Assembly: GCA_947475995.1 (NCBI GenBank)
Contig: CANJNI010000013.1
Location: forward strand, 1-64,000
Reading direction: 5' to 3'
Length of the DNA: 64,000 nt
DNA from: Beijerinckiaceae bacterium
GTDB lineage: Bacteria > Pseudomonadota > Alphaproteobacteria > Rhizobiales > Beijerinckiaceae
Under the pieces are notes generated by a model. The model was not told the origin of the DNA. It ran no database searches and was given only the letters and a program-made list of their open reading frames with translations. The position numbers and the translations under genes are program-made. Positions 41,689 to 50,557 of the stretch are shown here, piece after piece. Positions within the stretch are counted from its first letter, which is position 1; each line of letters opens with the position of its first letter.

Positions 41689-43557
41689 ATGACAGACACT
41701 CGCCCGCCAAACCCCGACCTCCTTTTTGCCCTCCACTTGTTCCGGGCTGGCGACCTGGCGAATGCAGCCAGCACATGTTCCCGTGTACTCGCCCGCAGCC
41801 CGAGCGATTTTGATGCACTACATCTGGCGGGAATAATTGAAATCCAGCGCAGCGATTTTTCGGCAGCTGTCAAATTCCTGGAAAAGGCTACGCGACGGCG
41901 AAAGGATTCGAGTGAGGGGTTCACACATCTCGCCATCGCTTTGACAGAATCCGGGCGGGCGAAAGAGGCGATCACGGCCTATCGAAGGGCATTGACGATT
42001 GATAAGCGGCTTTTTCCCGCTGCCTATAACCTCGCAAAGATCCTGACGAGCACAAACCGGCTCGAAGAAGCCCGCCTGGCCTACCAGCAGGCAATCGCCA
42101 TAAATCCTAGCTCTGCAGATGCCTGGAGCAACTTCGGCTCCTTGCTCGAAAGAATGGGACAGCCTCTGGAATCGGAGGAGTGTTGGGCTAAATGCCTTGA
42201 AATTGATCCAAAGTTTCCACTCGCACGAGGCAATCTTCTCCACTACCGCATGCAGAAATGCAATTGGAGCGACTTCCAAGGGCAGCTTGCGAGCTTTCTA
42301 TCCGACATCGCAGAAGGCGTTCCGGTCAAGCCATTCTGCGCTTTGGGGCTACCTCTTCCGGCCGCCACTCATTTGAAATGCGCCCGTGACTACATTCACT
42401 ACATCGCACCGGCAAGCGAACGACCTTGCGAGCGGCGCCCCTCCGCAGGCGGACGCATTCGGGTCGGGTACTTGTGCGCAGACTTTCGAGAACATGCCAC
42501 CGCATTCCTGATGGCGGGCGTTTTCGAACACCACGACAAATCCAGATTTGAGATATTCGCCTTCTCGACTGGCCCTGCAAAAAGCGACCCTATGAAAACA
42601 AGACTTGCGGGTGCTTTTGATCACCTTTTCGAGGTGGGGGTGCTGGATGACGCCCGGATCGCCGCCCTCGTGAAGGAAAAAAACATTGATATTCTTGTTG
42701 ATCTGAACGGAGCCACGCTGGGTGGCCGCGTAGGAATTCTCGCGCTCAGGCCCTGCTCGATTCAGGTCACCTACCTGGCCTTTCCCGGCACAAGTGGCGC
42801 GCCCTTTATCGATTACATCATTGCAGATCATGTTACAGCGCCCCTCGGCAGCGAGGGCGAGTTTTCCGAGAAGATCATCCGACTACCGAATTGCTACCAA
42901 TGTAACGATTCATTCGAAGAATTTTCGGTTGAAGAAACATCTCGTGAGAAACACGGACTTCCAAACGGAGCTTTTGTCTATTGCTCGTTCAATAATAGCT
43001 TCAAGATCACGCCGGACATTTTTGATATTTGGATGCGGCTACTCCGGAATGATGACAATAGCGTTCTTTGGTTGTTTGCCGATAATCAGGTGGCGGTCAA
43101 GAACCTGCGCCTTGAGGCAGAAAAACGTGATGTAGGCAGCGGGCGTCTGATCTTTGCCGACAGAATTCCGCGACCGCAGCATCTGGAACGACACCGACAC
43201 GCGGATCTGTTCCTCGACACGATTTACTGCAACGCCCACACCACCGCTAGCGATGCGCTGCGTACTGGTTTGCCGATCGTCACGTGTCGGAGTGAGTCCT
43301 TCGCCGGTCGCGTTTGCGCAAGCATTCTGACATCGGCGGGTCTGCAGGACCTCGTCGCATCCGACCTTGCGGAATACGAAGCGCTGGCGGCCAAGATTGC
43401 GCGAGATCCCGAAAAGCTTTCCGCATTGCGCAAGCGCGTCGCTTCAGGCGTGAGGAATGGACCGCTTTTCGATCCAGCACTTTACACAAAAAATCTCGAA
43501 GATGCGTTCGTCCATATCCTCAAGGATCAATCCCGCATCGCGTTCTCGCCGCAATAA
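41689..43557 (+). CDS. SPINDLY-type O-linked GlcNAc transferase with TPR repeats
   Basis: 622 residues. The N-terminal ~200 residues hold TPR repeats (AAYNLAKILTSTNRLEEARLAY split, DAWSNFGSLLERMGQ), followed by the glycosyltransferase family 41 domain (RIRVGYLCADFREHATAFLM, VTYLAFPGTSGAPFIDYIIAD, VYCSFNNSFKITPDIFDIWM, LFLDTIYCNAHTTASDALRTGLPIVT). It transfers a sugar from a nucleotide donor to protein Ser/Thr. Its GC content is visibly lower than that of neighbours, so transfer is possible. The acceptor protein is unknown. Confidence 0.9.
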   Translation: MTDTRPPNPDLLFALHLFRAGDLANAASTCSRVLARSPSDFDALHLAGIIEIQRSDFSAAVKFLEKATRRRKDSSEGFTHLAIALTESGRAKEAITAYRRALTIDKRLFPAAYNLAKILTSTNRLEEARLAYQQAIAINPSSADAWSNFGSLLERMGQPLESEECWAKCLEIDPKFPLARGNLLHYRMQKCNWSDFQGQLASFLSDIAEGVPVKPFCALGLPLPAATHLKCARDYIHYIAPASERPCERRPSAGGRIRVGYLCADFREHATAFLMAGVFEHHDKSRFEIFAFSTGPAKSDPMKTRLAGAFDHLFEVGVLDDARIAALVKEKNIDILVDLNGATLGGRVGILALRPCSIQVTYLAFPGTSGAPFIDYIIADHVTAPLGSEGEFSEKIIRLPNCYQCNDSFEEFSVEETSREKHGLPNGAFVYCSFNNSFKITPDIFDIWMRLLRNDDNSVLWLFADNQVAVKNLRLEAEKRDVGSGRLIFADRIPRPQHLERHRHADLFLDTIYCNAHTTASDALRTGLPIVTCRSESFAGRVCASILTSAGLQDLVASDLAEYEALAAKIARDPEKLSALRKRVASGVRNGPLFDPALYTKNLEDAFVHILKDQSRIAFSPQ

Positions 43558-43560
43558 AAA

Positions 43561-43586
43561 AGCCCCGGAGCTTTCGCTCCGGGGCT
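43561..43586 (-). terminator. Rho-independent terminator after the porin gene
   Basis: AGCCCCGGAGC and GCTCCGGGGCT form a perfect 11-base-pair stem with a 4-base loop. On the minus strand it is followed by six T, which suits the porin gene ending at 43613. It also lies directly after the glycosyltransferase stop and may stop transcription from both sides. Confidence 0.9.
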
Positions 43587-43612
43587 CTGTTCCATTCGTC
43601 TAGGTCAGACGA

Positions 43613-44974
43613 TTAGAAGGTGCGCTCGACGCGGGTCTTGACCGACCAGTTGCTGTTGGTGCGGCCAGAGATGCCGGTGGCAACGTTCTGGAAACCAACC
43701 TTGTTCTGGTAGTAGGCGAGTTCGATGCCGAGATCGAGCTGACGAACCGGGCTCCACACCAGGTTGCCGGCAGCCATCCACAGCGAGCTGTTGCCCGGCT
43801 GAACGCCCGGACCAGCCGCAACGGTCGGCACGAGGAACTGGTTGTAGCCGGCCGTGAAGTTCGAACGAACCGACGGGGTCCAGTAGTGGGTGAAGATACC
43901 CTGAACCGTCCACGCCTTGGTGTTCTTGTAGACGTTGCTGCCAACGTTGTTGGTGAGCACCATGTTGGCGAAGGTGCCCGGGATACCGCCGAGGATGCGC
44001 TTGTTGCCCGAGTTGGAGCAGGTGTTCAGGTCCGAGCAGCCGGTGAGGCCGGCGAGACCATCCGCGTAGGCAGCATAAAGCGACAGCGAGTCGCCAGCCG
44101 CGATCATCGGCAGCAAGAACTGCGCGCCCATGCCGAGCGCCCAGGCGCCGGTGGTGGCAGCGCCGAGGAGCGGAGCGTTGGTGTTGAGCGGAGCGGTCGA
44201 TGTGCTGTTCGTGGTGAACGCGCCCATCGCCTGGATGTAACCCCACGACTGGGTGTAGCGCAGAGCGCCAGACACAACGAGAGCAGTGTCGAAGTCATGG
44301 TTGTAGGTAAAGTCCGCCACCTTGGTGCCGAACGAGTAGTCGGTCTTCGAAGCAACCTGGACAGAAGCCGTGAAGCCGCCGCCGAACACGGCGGTGTACG
44401 ACAGGTTCTTGATGCCGGAAGCGAAGCCGGCCGACGGGCCGCTGTGGTACATGACCGACGGCATGGTCGTGAAGATGTCGTCGCCGAGGCCGAACGAGAA
44501 ACCCGCGAAGCGGATATAGGCGCGCTCCATGGTGATGCCGGTACCGCTGTTGCCCGACGGTGCGTAAACGCCAGAAGACAAAGAGGCGTTACGAATGCCG
44601 TCAGCATTCGCGCCACGGAGGCGGACGACGGCCTGGGCGGTGCCCCATGCGGTCGAGGTGCGGGCGTCCATGTCGATGCGGCCGCGGATTTCCTGGCCGA
44701 TCTTGTCCTGGTCAACCGCATCCTGCGTAAGCACGCCGGCGGTCGAGCGGAGGTCCTTGCCCGGGGTGTACTGATAGTCGACGCGCACGAAGCCGCCGAG
44801 CTTCAGGCAGGTCTCGCTGCCCGGGATATAATAGAAGCCGTTGCCATAGGCATCGCAAATCTTGACGTACTGAGCCGGAGCCGCCTTCTTGGACGGCAGA
44901 TCGGCAGCGTTGGCTCCGGCGATGGCGGCGAAAGCAGCCGCGGTGCCGAGGAGCAAGCTCTTGGTGAGCGTCAT
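43613..44974 (-). CDS. Alphaproteobacterial porin (Porin_2 / Omp2b type)
   Basis: 453 residues. A signal peptide (MTLTKSLLLGTAAAFAAIAG, cleavage after ANA) is followed by DLPSKKAAPAQYVKICDAYG and a Cys pair (C-x-n-C in KICDAYGNGFYYIPGSETC), the N-terminal mark of the two-cysteine porins of Brucella and Bradyrhizobium. The body is rich in Tyr, Ser and Gly with alternating strands, and the last residue is Phe, as in outer-membrane beta-barrels. It is a general trimeric porin, probably strongly expressed. The ribosome site is GGAGG. Confidence 0.93.
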   Translation of the reverse strand: MTLTKSLLLGTAAAFAAIAGANAADLPSKKAAPAQYVKICDAYGNGFYYIPGSETCLKLGGFVRVDYQYTPGKDLRSTAGVLTQDAVDQDKIGQEIRGRIDMDARTSTAWGTAQAVVRLRGANADGIRNASLSSGVYAPSGNSGTGITMERAYIRFAGFSFGLGDDIFTTMPSVMYHSGPSAGFASGIKNLSYTAVFGGGFTASVQVASKTDYSFGTKVADFTYNHDFDTALVVSGALRYTQSWGYIQAMGAFTTNSTSTAPLNTNAPLLGAATTGAWALGMGAQFLLPMIAAGDSLSLYAAYADGLAGLTGCSDLNTCSNSGNKRILGGIPGTFANMVLTNNVGSNVYKNTKAWTVQGIFTHYWTPSVRSNFTAGYNQFLVPTVAAGPGVQPGNSSLWMAAGNLVWSPVRQLDLGIELAYYQNKVGFQNVATGISGRTNSNWSVKTRVERTF

Positions 44975-45423
44975 TTACAAACCTCCAGTGTGAAAGACCC
45001 TTCGGGAGCAGGCTTCGGTCTCAGCACCGGTTCCGATGACGGCATCCCGTCAGCGCAACCGACCCCGGCCTCGTCCATGTCCCACTACCCGCCTCGCCTG
45101 CCCCTTCCAGGAAACCGACGAAAGACAGTTTGCTCCCGGTGATTCCGTTCGCAGGTTCCACACTAGCTTGTGATGTCGCCCATTTCGGGTTTTGATGCTC
45201 AAAATGAGCGTAAACAATCTTCCCGTCGGGCCTGTTGTCGAAAGGCCACACTTTGGGCGGCCCGTTAAGAATCCATTAAGTATTTGAAATTCAGTGTAAT
45301 TCTGCCATACACAATCCGTCGCCGCAATCGCTCGTTTCAGCGATTCCAGTATCCGGACCTGCATGGTTAAGCCGCTATTTCGGAAAATTTTCGCCCATTT
45401 CGGGCGATCTTACCTGACTTGGA
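44975..45423. other. Long non-coding gap upstream of the porin gene
   Basis: This 449-base gap holds no convincing gene; short frames here lack family features. The part around 45150-45300 is richer in A and T and probably contains the porin promoter and a long leader, but no clear -35/-10 pair could be chosen by eye. A regulatory leader or small RNA is possible. Confidence 0.5.
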
Positions 45424-46652
45424 TCAGGCGGCTTCGAGGATTTCGGCTTCCAGCGCCGCAAAGTCGATTTCGATCTCGACCCTTGGCCGGGCCTCGGTCG
45501 CCCGGTTGGCTGCTTCGGCCTGCCGGGAGAGCAGACGCGCCTCCTCCCGTGCAGCTTCGGCCTGGAACCGGCGCAGCAGCGCCATGAGCTGCTGGATTTC
45601 TCCAGTCTCCAGATGCGCGCAAGCCGTCAGGACCCGCTCGACCATGGTGCGCGAAAGAATCGCTTCTGCGCCTTCATCCGCCGGAGCCCCGAGTTCCTCG
45701 GCCGCTTCAAGCGCGGCCCGGAAGGCCGGCAGCAGTCCGGCCGGAAGCCTGGCCCGCGCATAGAGAGCCGCGAAACCCGAGTGGCGGAACGCCCGGACGT
45801 GCCCGGCGACGCGCGCATAGGGCACACCGGACAATTCCGCGAGCGTCGCCTCGAACAGGGCGCGATGGCCGGACAGAAGGGACCGAAGCACAAGCCCGGC
45901 CGTCAATTGCCCGCACTTGCGCAGATGCCGGGCCAGCGCAACGGGTCCGTGATCGGCGCGCGCGACGGTATCGGCCGAAATCAGAAGGTCGCCTTTTCGC
46001 GCGCCTCGCGGGTCGCACGCTCGGCCCGTTCGCCGCTCATCCACGCGCAGGCGGTGACGAAGGCCGACAGCGCGCTCGCCGTCGCGGTCACCAGATCGGC
46101 CCGCAGGGTCGGCGGCAGATAAGGCCGCGACAACAGCGACTCGCGGATTTCGCCATCGTCGCCGAACCGGTCGAGAATGCGGCGCATGGAGAATTCCGGC
46201 AGGTCAGCGCCGCCGTTCACCGCCAGCGAGATGCAGGCCTCGCGCGTTCCTACTTCTGCCAGGGCAGCGGCTACGGCGGCGGACAGATTGGGCCGCAGCG
46301 CGATGGCCGACTGGGCGAAAGCGTCGCCGATCGCCGCGCAGTCGATCAGCTCGGCGTCGGACAGGACCGGCGAGCGACCCAGCACGGGAGCGGACACATC
46401 GGACTGGTCGTTCGCCAGCGCCACAATGATATGGTGGGGAGCATCCTCGGCGCTCGCGAAAGCTTCCGAAAGCGCGCGCCGCACGACCGGGGACGGATCG
46501 TCCAGAAGGGTTGTCAGGACGACGTCGGCGTCCCGCCGGTCGTTGTCGAGGAGATCCGCATACAGATAGGCACGCGCCAGAGCGCTCGCCCCTTCCGCTC
46601 GTTCCCTCGCAGATACGCCCTGCGCCCAGGCCAGAAACCGACCGACAATCAT
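45424..46652 (-). pseudogene. DUF2336 gene split by a one-base deletion
   Basis: Two overlapping frames form one DUF2336 protein. The first part (ATG 46652, MIVGRFLAWAQGVSARERAE, HEAT-like helices) ends EREAREKATF-stop in shifted form at 45981. The second continues at LLISADTVARADHGPVALAR and ends at 45424. Adding one C in the pair at 45987-45988 restores KATLLISAD, as in the family. The interval is 1229 bases, one short of a multiple of three. The protein would be about 409 residues of helical repeats with unknown function, common in Hyphomicrobiales. It may be a true mutation or a sequencing error. The upstream Met at 46709 is an alternative start. Confidence 0.75.
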
Positions 46653-46783
46653 GAACAACCCGTAAACAGACACGGCGGCAAATTGCCGAACGCTTACAGG
46701 TTTCATCATGTCGGTTTATGGTAAACGGAGCTTTAAGTGCGATGCTCCGCACTTATCCCGTAACGAGAATGCCGGTGGCCCGC

Positions 46784-47269
46784 ATGAATGACGCCCATCC
46801 GAAACATCCCCGAGGCGGCCTTTATTTCGAGGACTTCACGGTCGGCCTGCATTTCGCGCATCGGCTCACCCGCACGGTGACCCAGATGGACAACATGCTG
46901 TTCTCCAACATGACCCTCAATCCCCAGCCGCTCCACATCGACGCGCATTATTGTGCGACGGAAACCGAGTGGGGACGGCCATTGATGAATTCCTATTTCA
47001 CCCTCGGGCTGCTCGTCGGCATATCGGTCAACGACACCACCAACGGCACCACCATCGCCAACCTCGGCATGACGGATGTGCGTTTCCCGAACCCTCTGTT
47101 CGAGGGCGACACGGTTCATTGCACGACGGAGGTCGCGTCCGCGCGCGAGTCGAAGTCGCGGCCCGACGCCGGCATTCTGGCCCTGCACCACAAGGCTTTT
47201 CAACAGGACGGCAAGCTCGTGGCCGAATGCCACAGGCAGGTCCTCGTGCGCAGACGCCCGGCGGCCTGA
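46784..47269 (+). CDS. MaoC family acyl-CoA hydratase
   Basis: 161 residues from ATG 46784. A hot-dog fold with the MaoC hydratase stretch NPQPLHIDAHYC (Asp/His active pair), GLLVGISVNDT and VRFPNPLFEGDTVH. It hydrates an enoyl-CoA. It is paired with a CitE-like lyase that starts two bases after its stop, so mesaconyl-CoA or itaconyl-CoA-type C5 dicarboxylates are plausible substrates, as in known MaoC plus citramalyl-CoA lyase pairs. The substrate is inferred, and the start may be at 46769. Confidence 0.85.
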   Translation: MNDAHPKHPRGGLYFEDFTVGLHFAHRLTRTVTQMDNMLFSNMTLNPQPLHIDAHYCATETEWGRPLMNSYFTLGLLVGISVNDTTNGTTIANLGMTDVRFPNPLFEGDTVHCTTEVASARESKSRPDAGILALHHKAFQQDGKLVAECHRQVLVRRRPAA

Positions 47270-47271
47270 CC

Positions 47272-48144
47272 ATGCGCTCGCTCCTGTTCGTTCCCGCCGA
47301 CAGCCCCCGCAAGCAGGCGCGCGCGCTTGCGTGCGGGGCAGACGCGATCATTGTGGATCTGGAAGATTCCGTTGCCGCGCAGGCGAAAGATGCAGGGCGT
47401 CAAGCCGCGCGCGAATTCCTTCAGGAATGGCGCCGGCAGGAGCGGGCGGCGCGCATCATCGTGCGGATCAACGCGCTGGACAGCGGCCTGACGGAGCGCG
47501 ATCTCGACGCGCTCATGCCGCTGCGTCCAGACATCATCATGTTGCCGAAGGCGCAGGGCGGCCGCGACGTGCAGCATCTGGGCGCAAAGCTCGCGGTGCG
47601 GGAAGCCGAATCCGATCTGCCGGACGGCGCGACGCAAATTTTGCCAATCGCGACCGAAACCGCAGGCGCGATCTTCGGCCTCGGCTCCTATGCGGGCGCA
47701 AGCCGCCGGCTCTGTGCGCTCACATGGGGGGCCGAAGACCTGTCTGCCGACATAGGCGCGGAATCGAACCGCGACGCTAACGGCCAATACACATCGCCCT
47801 ATCGGCTGGCGCGCGACCTGACCCTGTTCGCCGCCGCCCATGCGGGCGTCGATGCGCTCGACACGGTCTTTGTGAATTTTCAAGATCACGCTGGCCTGCG
47901 CGCCGAATGCGAGACTGCGCGGCGCGACGGCTTCACGGGCAAGATGGCGATCCATCCGGATCAGATCGCCGTCATCAACGAGGTTTTTACGCCGTCAGCC
48001 AAGGCGATTGCGGAAGCCCGGATGATCATCGAGACCTTCGCCAACCAGCCGGATGCGGGGGTGATTGGAATCGACGGCCAGATGTACGACCGCCCGCATC
48101 TTCGCCGCGCCGAGAGATTGCTGGCGCGCGTTCCGAAAACCTAG
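47272..48144 (+). CDS. CitE-like CoA ester lyase
   Basis: 290 residues, an HpcH/HpaI-type TIM barrel. The start MRSLLFVPADSPRKQARAL and DAIIVDLEDSV are typical of CitE/malyl-CoA lyase, with the Mg-binding Glu and Asp in ILPIATETAGAIFGL and LTWGAEDLSADIG. The C-terminal lid has GKMAIHPDQIAVINEVF. It splits a 3-hydroxyacyl-CoA (malyl-CoA, methylmalyl-CoA or citramalyl-CoA) into acetyl-CoA or propionyl-CoA and a 2-oxo acid. It is coupled with the MaoC hydratase. Confidence 0.9.
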   Translation: MRSLLFVPADSPRKQARALACGADAIIVDLEDSVAAQAKDAGRQAAREFLQEWRRQERAARIIVRINALDSGLTERDLDALMPLRPDIIMLPKAQGGRDVQHLGAKLAVREAESDLPDGATQILPIATETAGAIFGLGSYAGASRRLCALTWGAEDLSADIGAESNRDANGQYTSPYRLARDLTLFAAAHAGVDALDTVFVNFQDHAGLRAECETARRDGFTGKMAIHPDQIAVINEVFTPSAKAIAEARMIIETFANQPDAGVIGIDGQMYDRPHLRRAERLLARVPKT

Positions 48145-48770
48145 CTTCCGGATGCTGTATTTCCAGCGCCCTTGGGACGCTGCAAAGGAAACACCTTGTC
48201 CAGCACCATGTAGTCCTGATAGCCGCAGCGCGCGAGCGGCTTCATTTCGGTGATGTGGATCATGCCGTCGTGGATATACCGGTCGTCGATGTGCATCATC
48301 ACCACCTGGCCGAGCACCAGGAAGCGCGGGATGTCAGCGCCGTTCATGTCCGTCAGCCGAAGAATCTGCGTCACCTTGCATTCGAGGGAGGCCGGCGAGG
48401 CCGCCACGCGAGGGGCGCGCACCATCTGGCAGGAGGCTGTTTCCAGGCCGGCGTGAACGAACTCGCTGTCGCCGCGGGCCAGCGGCGCGGAGCTGGCGCT
48501 CATTTGCTGCAGCAGATCCCAGTTCGCCATGTTCCAGCAAAATTCACCGCTGTCGCGAGCGAACACCATGGAATCCTTTTCGCCCTCGCTGCAAAAGCCC
48601 ACGATGGGCGGCTCGCCGGAAAAGGCGTTGAAGAAACTGTAAGGCGCGAGATTGACCTGCCCGGCCCTGTCCATGGTGGAAACCCAGCCGATCGGTCGCG
48701 GCGCAATCAGCGCCTTGAACGGATCGTGCTTGAGGATCGACTTGTCGCGCAGATGGGGTTCGAAGAACAA
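48141..48770 (-). CDS. Flavin reductase-like FMN-binding protein
   Basis: 209 residues. The split-barrel flavin reductase-like fold is seen in LIAPRPIGWVSTMDRAGQVN and NLAPYSFFNAFSGEPPIVGF, with FCWNMANWDL in the flavin pocket. It probably reduces FMN with NAD(P)H for a monooxygenase, or uses bound FMN itself. It converges with the CitE-like gene and overlaps its stop by four bases. No oxygenase partner adjoins it. Confidence 0.85.
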   Translation of the reverse strand: MFFEPHLRDKSILKHDPFKALIAPRPIGWVSTMDRAGQVNLAPYSFFNAFSGEPPIVGFCSEGEKDSMVFARDSGEFCWNMANWDLLQQMSASSAPLARGDSEFVHAGLETASCQMVRAPRVAASPASLECKVTQILRLTDMNGADIPRFLVLGQVVMMHIDDRYIHDGMIHITEMKPLARCGYQDYMVLDKVFPLQRPKGAGNTASGS

Positions 48771-48930
48771 GGGTCTACTCCAGGACCGGACGCCGGGCGT
48801 CCCATGCTCATGCTTCTAACCCGCAACCGGGCCGCACCGGAAGCCGTCCGGCCACGACAGCGTCACATTCGGGAGACACCCATCGGCTACCCGCATTGAC
48901 CCCGCCCGCGAAAAAAGCCAAGCACGACCC

Positions 48931-49869
48931 ATGAGGACCTTCGTTCTTCACCTGACCGGATGCTGTCTGTGGCTCGCCGCCGCCACCGGCATGGCGGCTG
49001 CGCAAAATCAGGGACGCGCCCCCACAGCCGCTCCCCTCTTCGCGCCACGCCAGCTCACCACCCCCATTCCGGAATTCGACTCGGGCGTGCTGCGCCTGAC
49101 CGCCACATTCGGTTCGGATGCGCGCGGCGCGGTTAATTCGGGGCTGGTCTGGCGCGTGTTTCAGGAACGGGCGGAACCGGACGGCAGTCACCGGCTGGTA
49201 GCCCAGAGCACGGACGCCGCGCCCTCCTTCACCCTGCCAAACGCCGACTACATCATCCATGCCGCCTATGGGCTGGCGGGCGCCACGAAACGGGTCAGCA
49301 TCAACGGACAGGACCTGAACGAGCGGGTGCCGCTCAACGCCGGGGCTTTGGTGATCAACGGCATGCTGGGCGATCTGCCGGTGCCGCCGAACCGGCTTTC
49401 CATTTCGGTTTTCGTGCCCGACCGCGGCAATGCGGAGGCCAAGCTCATTGCTTCCGACGTCAGGGCCGGCGAGGCGCTGCGCCTGCCGGAGGGCACCTAT
49501 CACGTCGTCTCGACGTTTCTGGACGCCGCCGCCGCAGGCGGGGCCGCGGGCAGCGCCACCAATTCAATCGTGGATGCCGATGCGCGCGTGCAGGCCGGCA
49601 AGGTGACCGAAACCACCCTGCGCCATCGCGCCGCCGTGCTCACCCTGAAGCTCGTCAACCAGCCGGGCGGCGAGGCGCTGGCGAACACCAACTTCACAGT
49701 GCTGACCCCGGGCGGCGACGTCATTCGCGAAATGATCGGCGCCTTCCCGTCCCTGCCGCTGGCGGAGGGCGAATATGTGGTCATCGCGCGCCGCGACGGC
49801 AAAACCCATCAGGCCGTCTTCACCGTCCAGTCCGCGCGTGACCGCGACGTCGAAGTTCTGGCAAAATAG
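48931..49869 (+). CDS. Secreted hypothetical protein
   Basis: 312 residues. A signal peptide (MRTFVLHLTGCCLWLAAATG, cleavage near AAAQ) precedes a soluble beta-rich part with several repeats of a pattern like LPEGTYHVVSTF, LPNADYIIHAAYG and LAEGEYVVIARRDGKTHQAV. Each resembles one Ig or carboxypeptidase-regulatory-like module with a G/A-Y-V core, so it is likely built of three to four beta-sandwich modules in the periplasm. I do not recognise a named family. It lies 17 bases before the Lrp-type domain gene. Confidence 0.75.
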   Translation: MRTFVLHLTGCCLWLAAATGMAAAQNQGRAPTAAPLFAPRQLTTPIPEFDSGVLRLTATFGSDARGAVNSGLVWRVFQERAEPDGSHRLVAQSTDAAPSFTLPNADYIIHAAYGLAGATKRVSINGQDLNERVPLNAGALVINGMLGDLPVPPNRLSISVFVPDRGNAEAKLIASDVRAGEALRLPEGTYHVVSTFLDAAAAGGAAGSATNSIVDADARVQAGKVTETTLRHRAAVLTLKLVNQPGGEALANTNFTVLTPGGDVIREMIGAFPSLPLAEGEYVVIARRDGKTHQAVFTVQSARDRDVEVLAK

Positions 49870-49886
49870 CCCATCGGGGGATTCGC

Positions 49887-50123
49887 ATGCAGACCTTCTT
49901 CGTCGAAATCAAATGCGCGCTCGGCAAGACCTACAGCGTCGCGAGCGCACTCGCGGAAGCCGAGATCGCATCCGAAATCTACTCGATCGCCGGCAACTAC
50001 GACATCCTGGCCAAGTTCTACGTGCCCAAGGACACCGACATCGGGCATTTCGTCGGCGAGAAGGTTCAGAAGCTCCCCGGCATCGTCGACACTCGCACGA
50101 TCATCACCTTCAAGGCGTTTTGA
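49887..50123 (+). CDS. Stand-alone Lrp/AsnC ligand-binding (RAM) domain protein
   Basis: 78 residues, MQTFFVEIKCALGKTYSVAS and onward, the alpha/beta RAM domain of Lrp/AsnC regulators without a DNA-binding domain. The pattern AGNYDILAKFYVP and VDTRTIITFKAF matches. Such proteins bind amino acids as oligomers and may modulate Lrp-type regulators or enzymes. It sits between a secreted unknown and a cytochrome c on the same strand. Confidence 0.88.
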   Translation: MQTFFVEIKCALGKTYSVASALAEAEIASEIYSIAGNYDILAKFYVPKDTDIGHFVGEKVQKLPGIVDTRTIITFKAF

Positions 50124-50181
50124 CGCATCGCAAGGCGGACGGGCGCGGCCCGGATCAGATTGCCTTCAAGGAGGCAACAAC

Positions 50182-50547
50182 ATGATCAAACCGTCCCACG
50201 CTTTGCTAGGCTTCGCGGTCGCGATCCTTTCCGCCAGTACGGTCCTGTCGGCCGATGCGGAAAACGGCCTTCGCATCGCCCAGCGCTGGTGCTCGTCCTG
50301 TCATGTGGTCACGCCGGACCAGAAGACCGGCAGCGTCGACGTTCCATCCTTCAAGGAAATCGCCGTGAAGCGGACGGACGCCAGGGCGCTGTCGATGTTC
50401 CTGTCCGATCCGCATCCGCGCATGAATCTGGAATTGTCGCGCGAAGAAATCGCAGACGTCGTCCGCTACATCCAGCTCTTCAATCCGGACGCCATCGTCC
50501 CGGAAGGCGGCAAGGACGACAAACCGGCCGAACCCGCGCGCGGGTGA
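50182..50547 (+). CDS. Small periplasmic cytochrome c
   Basis: 121 residues. A signal peptide (MIKPSHALLGFAVAILSAST, cleavage after LSA) is followed by one haem c site (RWCSSCHVV) and a distal Met candidate in DPHPRMNLEL. Its short, acidic C-terminus (EGGKDDKPAEP) lies beyond the fold. It is probably a periplasmic electron carrier; the partner is unknown. AAGGAGG lies upstream of the start. Confidence 0.88.
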   Translation: MIKPSHALLGFAVAILSASTVLSADAENGLRIAQRWCSSCHVVTPDQKTGSVDVPSFKEIAVKRTDARALSMFLSDPHPRMNLELSREEIADVVRYIQLFNPDAIVPEGGKDDKPAEPARG

Positions 50548-50557
50548 GCAGGGGCGA

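Noticed and set aside
45050-45364. 104-residue minus-strand frame upstream of the porin
   Set aside because: No ribosome site, no family features, and it lies in the region expected to hold the porin promoter and leader.
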